From Streptomyces malaysiense (GTDB lineage Bacteria; Actinomycetota; Actinomycetes; Streptomycetales; Streptomycetaceae): 64,000 nucleotides of DNA. The stretch's first letter is position 1, and every line of letters begins with the position of its first letter. The translations under genes and the position numbers were made by a program. Where the stretch lies: positions 110,091 to 174,090 of the forward strand of contig NZ_LBDA02000001.1 in assembly GCF_000980885.2 (NCBI RefSeq), read 5' to 3'. Positions 59,245-64,000 of this stretch are shown here, one piece after another. The notes beneath the pieces were generated by a model that was not told the origin of the DNA, ran no database searches, and worked only from the letters and a program-made list of their open reading frames with translations.

Positions 59245-59571
59245 CGCCGTACGCCTTTCGTCCGGCCTGGCGTGGGGAGCGTCCGGCCGTGCGTGGTGGG
59301 GGGTCGGTCGGGCGGCCGCGCGCAGCAGGCGGCGCACCGCCCCGTACGAGGCCGTGCCGCGGCCCGGTCCCCCGACCGGCCACGCCGCCTGCTCCTCGGT
59401 CGGCCGGAGCAGTCGCTCCACTTTCCCACCTGTCAACAACAGGCCGCAACCTACGAGTTGAAAATGGCAGTCGGCCGTGTACATGTTGCCCGCAACGGGC
59501 ACACCCAAGCGTGGCGGGCCCGCGGTGAACGTGTACGCGGGCGACCCTGCTGCCTGCTCCCGGGGGTGCGG
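59245..59571. other. divergent promoter region with inverted repeat
   Basis: These 327 bp separate the RsbW-like and XRE genes. TGCCCG-CAA-CGGGCA (59487-59501) is a perfect inverted repeat, embedded in GTTGCCCGCAAC. Related GCAAC/GTTG motifs occur at 59434-59460 (TGTCAACAACAGGCCGCAAC and GAGTTG). It is a candidate binding site of the XRE protein. Confidence 0.45.
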
Positions 59572-60447
59572 ATGACCACGGAGACCGACTGGGGCGGCGC
59601 GCCTTCCGTGCTGCGCATGATCCTCGGCCGGCGGCTCGAGCGGCTGCGGGTCCGCGCCGGACTCGGATACGCCGAGGCGGGGGCCGCCATCGGGGTCAGC
59701 CACTCCACGATCCGCCGGATGGAGGCCGCCAAGGTGGCCCGGCTGCGCCTCACGGACGCCGAGAAGCTGCTCCAGGTCTACGGCATGACCGACCCTCACG
59801 AGATCGACACCTTCCTGCGCTCGGTGCGCGAGGCCAACAAGCGTGGCTGGTGGCACGGTTACCGCGATGTCCTGCCCGACTGGGGCGCCGCCCACCTCAG
59901 TCTGGAGCAGGCCGCCGAACGCATCCGCGGCTACGAGAACCAGTGTGTGCCCGGCCTGTTGCAGACCGAGGACTACGCCCGCGCCCTGCTTCGCGCGACC
60001 CACCCGGGCGCGTCCGCGGAGGTCACCGAACGCCGGGTCGCCCTGCGGATGCGGCGGCAGTGGCTCCTGGCCGGGGCCGAACCCCCGCGGGTGTGGGTGG
60101 TGCTGGACGAGACCGCGCTGCGCCGGACCGTCGGCGGGTCCGGGGCGATGCGCGCGCAGATCGACCACCTCGTCGAGATCGGCCGGCTGCCCCATGTGAC
60201 CGTGCAGCTCATGCCGTTCGCGCACGGCCCGCACCCCGCGATGTCCGCGGCCGCCTACCACCTCTTCCGGTTCCGGGCCCGTGAACTGTCCGACATCGTC
60301 CACGTCGACGGCCTGCTCGGGGCCGTCCACCTCGACAAGCCCGAGCACGTCGAGCCGTACCGCGAGGCCCTGGACCGCCTCGCCGTCCAGGCGGCGCCCG
60401 TGACGCGGACCGAATCCCTGCTGGGCGCGATCCGCAAGGAGCTGTAG
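59572..60447 (+). CDS. Scr1-family XRE regulator with DUF5753 domain
   Basis: This 291-residue protein has an XRE helix-turn-helix at ~12-65 (LGRRLERLRVRAGLGYAEAG, then AAIGVSHSTIRRMEAAKVAR) and a C-terminal DUF5753 domain (YENQCVPGLLQTEDYARALL, PHVTVQLMPFAHGPHPAMSA, FRFRARELSDIVHVDGL). This is the abundant Streptomyces Scr1 family that usually pairs with a small DUF397 protein. No DUF397 gene is adjacent; instead the divergent gene is an RsbW-like ATPase. ATG at 59572 follows a GGGGG run. Confidence 0.9.
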   Translation: MTTETDWGGAPSVLRMILGRRLERLRVRAGLGYAEAGAAIGVSHSTIRRMEAAKVARLRLTDAEKLLQVYGMTDPHEIDTFLRSVREANKRGWWHGYRDVLPDWGAAHLSLEQAAERIRGYENQCVPGLLQTEDYARALLRATHPGASAEVTERRVALRMRRQWLLAGAEPPRVWVVLDETALRRTVGGSGAMRAQIDHLVEIGRLPHVTVQLMPFAHGPHPAMSAAAYHLFRFRARELSDIVHVDGLLGAVHLDKPEHVEPYREALDRLAVQAAPVTRTESLLGAIRKEL

Positions 60448-60823
60448 GCCCGTGAGCCCGTGAGCCCGTGAGCCCGTGGCGGCCGCAGGGGCCGCAAGGG
60501 CCGTCGGCCCGAGGGCCGCGCACTTTCCCCGCACGTCCGCCGAGCCGCCGTCCGCGCGGGGCGCCGGCGCCCTCGTCGGGGGTGACGGCGGGGCACCCGC
60601 ATGGCCCTCGGCCGGATCGCCCGGCCGCCCGAGGAGCGGTAGAACCGGATACATGACCGGACCGGCACGCTCCGAGGCCAGGAACCGACGCAACCTTCCC
60701 CGCCTCGCCGCATGCCCGGAATCATCAAAAAACCGCCGGAACCACCCAAGCCGAAACGCGGTATTACCAGCCGTCAGCAGACGGGAACAGCCCGTCCGTC
60801 ACGAAATCGGGGGAACGAGACAC
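60448..60823. other. intergenic region with an 8-bp simple repeat
   Basis: These 376 bp begin with CCCGTGAG repeated 3.5 times right after the XRE stop (about 60449-60477). Further on there is a local AT-rich stretch (60719-60770). The frame of the secreted protein stays open back to 60476, but the strong start is at 60824. No gene is supported. Confidence 0.5.
60449..60477. repeat. CCCGTGAG tandem repeat
   Basis: There are three perfect CCCGTGAG units and a partial fourth (CCCGTGG) immediately downstream of the XRE regulator stop codon. Confidence 0.75.
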
Positions 60824-61309
60824 ATGTCCGTCCGTAGCCGTACGACCCTGTTCACCGCCCTCGCCCTCGCCGCCGGCCTCAGCCTGGCCGCGGTGACGCC
60901 CGCCCTCGCGCGGCCCTCCACCGCGCGCGCCACCGCCGTCGCCCAGGGGGACGCGCACAACGTCACCCAGCACGTCGCCGACTTCTACGGCGCCTACATC
61001 GACGCCGTGTGGGCCACCGGAGACAAGTCCGCGGGTGCCGAGGCCAAGGCCCTGTGCGCCTTCTACCTCTCACCGGCCGCCCGGCAGAAGGTCGCCGCCT
61101 ACGAGAGCGAGGAGCACGCCGACGGCATCCTCTTCGCCCAGAACGCGCCGGTGCGCTGGCAGGTGGCCTACACCGGTTCGGGCGCCGGCCACGCCACCAG
61201 CCGGGTGACGCTGACCTGGAGCGACGGCCCGCACGCCGAGCTCACCCGGATCGACGTCCAGTCCGACCTGCGGACCCTGAAGATCACCGACCTCAAGCCG
61301 GCCGGCTGA
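60824..61309 (+). CDS. secreted protein, possibly NTF2-like fold
   Basis: This 161-residue protein has an N-terminal signal peptide (residues 1-30, MSVRSRTTLFTALALAAGLS with cleavage near PALARP). The mature chain, HVADFYGAYIDAVWATGDKS then ALCAFYLSPAARQKVAAYES, and strands such as VRWQVAYTGSGAGHATSRVT resemble a small alpha+beta, possibly NTF2-like, fold. Family not identified. GGGGGAA precedes the ATG at 60824. The function of the exported protein is unknown. Confidence 0.75.
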   Translation: MSVRSRTTLFTALALAAGLSLAAVTPALARPSTARATAVAQGDAHNVTQHVADFYGAYIDAVWATGDKSAGAEAKALCAFYLSPAARQKVAAYESEEHADGILFAQNAPVRWQVAYTGSGAGHATSRVTLTWSDGPHAELTRIDVQSDLRTLKITDLKPAG

Positions 61310-61356
61310 CCGCACGGCACGTCTCCCGGCGGCGTCCCGCTGCGAACCGGACGGGT

Positions 61357-62547
61357 CTACGACAGCTCGGTGCCCGCAGCGTCCTGCCGTACGGCCGCCC
61401 GGCCGTGGCCACGCCCGTGGCCGTGGTGACGGTGCCGCTCGACGGGGGTGCGGTGCAGCGCGATCAGCGCGGCGTCGTCACCGAGACTGCCCCCGGCGTG
61501 GGCGAGCAGATCGCGGCGGATGTGGTGCAGCAGTGCCTCGGGAGGTTCCTCGCTCCACCGCGCCACCCGCTCCGCCAGCGGATAGAACCGGCCCCGGGCG
61601 TCCCGTGCCTCGATGACGCCGTCGGTGTAGAGCAGCAGGGTGTCGCCGGGCTCGAAGGAGAAGACGTCCAGCGTGTGCTCCACGCTCGCCGGCAGCCCCT
61701 GCACGCCGAGCGGCGGCGAGGGGTGCAGGCTCGGCACCGTCACCACGTGCCCCGGACTCAGCAGCAGCGGCGGCGGATGTCCGCAGCTGGTCATCCGGGT
61801 GATCTGGTCCCGGTCCGGGATCTCCACCAGCAGCGCGGTGGCGAACCGCTCGCCCGCCTCGTCCTCCGGCTCCAGGTCGGCCGTGTACCGGGTGACGCTC
61901 TGCTCCAGCGTGTCGACCAGGTTCTCCAGTGTGCCGTGCCGGTGGGCGCTCTCCCGGAACGCGCTGAGCAGCAGCGCGGCCTCCCCGATGGCGGGCAGCC
62001 CCTTTCCGCGGACGTCCCCGATCAGCACCCGTACGGCGTTGTCGCACACGGTCGCCGCGTAGAGGTCGCCGCCGATCTGGGCCTCGTCCTCCGCGGCCAG
62101 GTACAGCGAGGCGATCCGCAGCGGGCCGATCTGCTCGGGCAGCGGCCACATCAGCACGTGCTGCGCGGCCTCGGCGACGGTGCGGACCTGGGCCAGCTGG
62201 GCCTGCCGCCGCTCGCGCAGGGCGCTGTAGAGGACCACCGTGACCGAGAGCAACGCAAGGGTGATGATCTGCACGATGTGGTTGGAGGTGCCGATGCCGC
62301 CGTGGGCGAGGGCGATGACGATCTGCGCGAGCGTGGCCAGCGCGCCGACGGCCGCGGTCGTCCGGGGGCCGGCGAAGGACGGGGTCAGCGCGGGCGCGAT
62401 CACCAGGGCCGGGCCGAGGTGGATGCTCTCCGGCGCCTGTACGTCCACCACCGTGATCACCGCGATGAGGGTGATCGGCAGCAGCAGCAACGCGTGCGAC
62501 GACTGCCAGAATCGCCGCTCACCGGCCGACCCGGCCCGAGATCCCAT
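61357..62547 (-). CDS. membrane-bound SpoIIE-type PP2C phosphatase
   Basis: This 396-residue protein has three to four N-terminal transmembrane segments (residues ~18-118: LLLLPITLIAVITVVDV, LGPALVIAPALTPSFAG, AAVGALATLAQIVIALAHGG, IVQIITLALLSVTVVLYS). A short coiled linker leads to the SpoIIE/PP2C phosphatase domain (EAQIGGDLYAATVCDNAVRV, LIGDVRGKGLPAIGEAALLL, GDTLLLYTDGVIEARDARG). The C-terminus is His/Arg/Gly-rich. It probably dephosphorylates an anti-anti-sigma factor. ATG 62547 is used. Confidence 0.9.
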   Translation of the reverse strand: MGSRAGSAGERRFWQSSHALLLLPITLIAVITVVDVQAPESIHLGPALVIAPALTPSFAGPRTTAAVGALATLAQIVIALAHGGIGTSNHIVQIITLALLSVTVVLYSALRERRQAQLAQVRTVAEAAQHVLMWPLPEQIGPLRIASLYLAAEDEAQIGGDLYAATVCDNAVRVLIGDVRGKGLPAIGEAALLLSAFRESAHRHGTLENLVDTLEQSVTRYTADLEPEDEAGERFATALLVEIPDRDQITRMTSCGHPPPLLLSPGHVVTVPSLHPSPPLGVQGLPASVEHTLDVFSFEPGDTLLLYTDGVIEARDARGRFYPLAERVARWSEEPPEALLHHIRRDLLAHAGGSLGDDAALIALHRTPVERHRHHGHGRGHGRAAVRQDAAGTELS

Positions 62548-63144
62548 GCCTACCAGCGTGCTACCGGGCGGGATGGGCGGCCACTTCGCCCGGTCCGCCC
62601 GTCGCCGCGCCGCCACGCCGAGCTCCCTTTGCGCGGCTTTGGCCCTAAGCGGGGCGTGAATATGCCAAACGCACACTACTGAATCCCGGATTCCGGGGGC
62701 AGTCTGCTGCCGTACCGCCCGCCCCGCCGCGTTCACGAGGTCCGGAAGCCTCCCCGCACGCGGCGGGGCCGGCGTTCGTACGGGCCGAAAACGCGTTGCG
62801 GTGGACCGGCGCACTCGATGAGCTGGAGCGGCGGGGGCCGCCCCGCCCGGTAGCCCTGTCGGTCGTGCGGGCCGCCGCGCCGGGACCATCCGAGTCGGAA
62901 GACGTGGCCGGAGGGGGAGAGGTTGCCTTCTCTCCCCAGTTTTCCCTTCCGTCCGCCTGTGGGGCTTCCCACCCCTTAAAGATCTTGACGGCCGTCGCGC
63001 GGATCGCTGAACTGTCCCCCGGGCCGTGCGACCACACGACCCGGGGGAAATCCGCCGGCATTCCGATGGTGATGCCTGAAACGAGCGGGTATTGGGAAAA
63101 GCCTCGTACGGTCGATCACCGGACGTGGGCCGAAGGGGGGCGAT
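62548..63144. other. 597-bp intergenic region with an unexplained terminator
   Basis: The region separates the SpoIIE gene and the rightward membrane protein. Visible features: an AT-richer stretch at 62655-62690 that may be a promoter, a hairpin with T-tract at 62914-62943, and a small hairpin near 62959-62976. No protein-coding gene is convincing. Confidence 0.5.
62914..62943 (+). terminator. hairpin plus T-tract, no gene upstream
   Basis: GGGGAGAG (62914-62921) and CTCTCCCC (62930-62937) form a perfect 8-bp stem with an 8-nt loop followed by AGTTTT. It is oriented to stop rightward transcription, yet the nearest annotated gene upstream on that strand is over 1.5 kb away. Confidence 0.6.
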
Positions 63145-64000
63145 GTGCATGACAGGTGCGTCGAAGGCGAAGGTGACGGGCTGTCCCGTCTCATGACCGC
63201 GGAGAGACTTCCCGACCGGCTCCGCCCGGCGGCGGCCCGCCTCGCCCGGTTCGCCGGGCGCACCCTGCGCGGCGAGTGGCAGGCCATCGTCGTCGACCCG
63301 GTACGGCAGCTCGCCCGGCGCGGACTGCCGGGGCTGTTGCTGGCCTTCGTCGCGGCGTTCGGCGTCATCTTCTTCCACGACATCGCCCAGCACCCCACCG
63401 GCGCGGTCTGGGTCACCCGGCTCGGCGGCGTCAAGGCCGACCTGCCGCTGTGGCTGTCCCTGCTGCGCACCCCGGTGTCGCTGTACGTCCCGGCGCTCGA
63501 CCTGCCGGTCTGGGCCGGCATCACCCAGCTGTTCCTGGCCTTCGCGCTCGCCGAACTCACCCTCGGCCGCTCCCGTACCCTCGCGATCGCCTACACCACC
63601 ACGCTGGCCGGCACGCTCGTCGCCCGGCTGATGGTCGCGGTCGGGCCCGGCTGGTCGGGCTTCGGCCTGCCGGCCGCCTGCGGGCACGTCCTGGACACCG
63701 GGCCCTCGGCGGCGGTCGTCGGCCTGTTCACCTATCTCTCGGTCATCAGACGCGCGCCGGTGGTCTTCACCCTCACCGGCGGCTCCATGGTGTGGGAGTC
63801 GATCGCCGTACCCAACCTCGCCGGCCGCGAGCACCTGATCGCGGTGGGCTCGGCCGTCGTCCTCGGCCTCCTGCACGGCCGCCGGGCGCGGCTGCGCGCC
63901 CTCGGCCGCTCCCTGCTTCCCACCCGCACCCCCGTACCGGCCCCTGCGGCCCCCAAGGCGTCCCCGGTTCTCCCCATGGCCGCCCCCGCCTCCGCCGTCG
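63145..64000 (+). CDS. polytopic membrane protein (rhomboid-like), cut by the right window edge
   Basis: An open frame with no stop runs to the end of the window (>=285 residues). The GTG at 63145 has GAAGGGGGG 4 nt upstream; an in-frame ATG at 63193 is an alternative. Hydrophobic segments occur around LPGLLLAFVAAFGVIFFHDI, WAGITQLFLAFALAELTLG, TTTLAGTLVARLMVAVG, AAVVGLFTYLSVI and HLIAVGSAVVLGLLHG. A CGHVLDTGPSAAVVGLF segment looks rhomboid-like, but catalytic residues are not evident. Family uncertain. Confidence 0.7.
   Translation, partial: MHDRCVEGEGDGLSRLMTAERLPDRLRPAAARLARFAGRTLRGEWQAIVVDPVRQLARRGLPGLLLAFVAAFGVIFFHDIAQHPTGAVWVTRLGGVKADLPLWLSLLRTPVSLYVPALDLPVWAGITQLFLAFALAELTLGRSRTLAIAYTTTLAGTLVARLMVAVGPGWSGFGLPAACGHVLDTGPSAAVVGLFTYLSVIRRAPVVFTLTGGSMVWESIAVPNLAGREHLIAVGSAVVLGLLHGRRARLRALGRSLLPTRTPVPAPAAPKASPVLPMAAPASAV

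Noticed and set aside
62796..63152. 118-codon frame on the + strand in the gap before the right-edge gene
   Set aside because: There is no ribosome site, its composition is unlike its neighbours, and a terminator hairpin lies inside it.
1..64000. CRISPR array, prophage, IS element or biosynthetic gene cluster
   Set aside because: I saw no regularly spaced repeats of CRISPR type, no transposase or integrase, and no PKS, NRPS or terpene synthase genes. tRNA genes were looked for by eye only and none was recognised.

Overview
The window is a piece of a Streptomyces (or very close actinomycete) chromosome. The DNA is very GC-rich with strongly biased third codon positions. The gene content is typical of the genus: a Scr1-type XRE/DUF5753 regulator, a PF04672 methyltransferase, several SpoIIE-type phosphatases, twin-arginine secreted enzymes, a DUF35 Zn-ribbon protein and BlaI/M56 and LuxR-type two-component pairs. 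I saw no tRNA, rRNA, insertion sequence, prophage or CRISPR array. It reads as ordinary chromosome with many short operons rather than an island or a natural-product cluster.

Layout. 1-5.7 kb: a truncated LysR regulator, a DinB/maleylpyruvate-isomerase-like protein, a secreted L,D-transpeptidase, a PF04672 methyltransferase, a MalY/PatB-type aminotransferase and a PPOX-type oxidoreductase. 5.7-12.8 kb: a 945-residue secreted alpha/beta hydrolase, then a CoA-transferase / TetR / DUF35 set with a repeated CACTCAGTG operator-like motif, then an orphan ATP-grasp protein. 12.8-19.6 kb: a secreted PL8 polysaccharide lyase, a flavin reductase, an SMI1/KNR4 protein, and a multidomain ANTAR-GAF-PAS-SpoIIE phosphatase. 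20-25 kb: RpiR regulator, P-loop kinase, beta-phosphoglucomutase and GH65 disaccharide phosphorylase, which together look like a phosphorolytic disaccharide pathway. 25-31 kb: M56/BlaI pair, a GT-C-like membrane protein, an orphan proteasome beta subunit, PAP2 and DedA.

31-37 kb is a metal-uptake block: an iron-box-preceded EfeU-EfeO fusion with EfeB, and a HoxN-type nickel/cobalt permease behind a Nur-like site. 37-41 kb: a GH15 trehalase-like enzyme and a complete cyanate-detoxification locus (cynR, cynT, cynS) in which CO2/bicarbonate turnover and cyanate hydrolysis are coupled. 41-51 kb: a 911-residue sensor-phosphatase-kinase fusion, a helical-repeat membrane protein, a ComB-like phosphatase, DUF1232, an unknown protein, an iron-box-preceded ferredoxin-NADP reductase, and small enzymes. 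51.8-55.6 kb: an ABC exporter translationally coupled to a two-component system. 56-64 kb: an alpha/beta hydrolase fused to an acetoacetate-decarboxylase-like domain, an RsbW-like ATPase with a 32-codon ORF behind it, the XRE regulator, a secreted protein, a membrane SpoIIE phosphatase and a membrane protein that runs off the right edge.

The observation I rate highest is the lone proteasome beta subunit at 28173-29027. It keeps the Thr1/Asp17/Lys33 active site but carries Phe45 and Val49 in the S1 pocket. As I recall, these are the substitutions reported for SalI, the self-resistance beta subunit of the salinosporamide producer. No alpha subunit, Pup, Dop or inhibitor biosynthesis gene is nearby.
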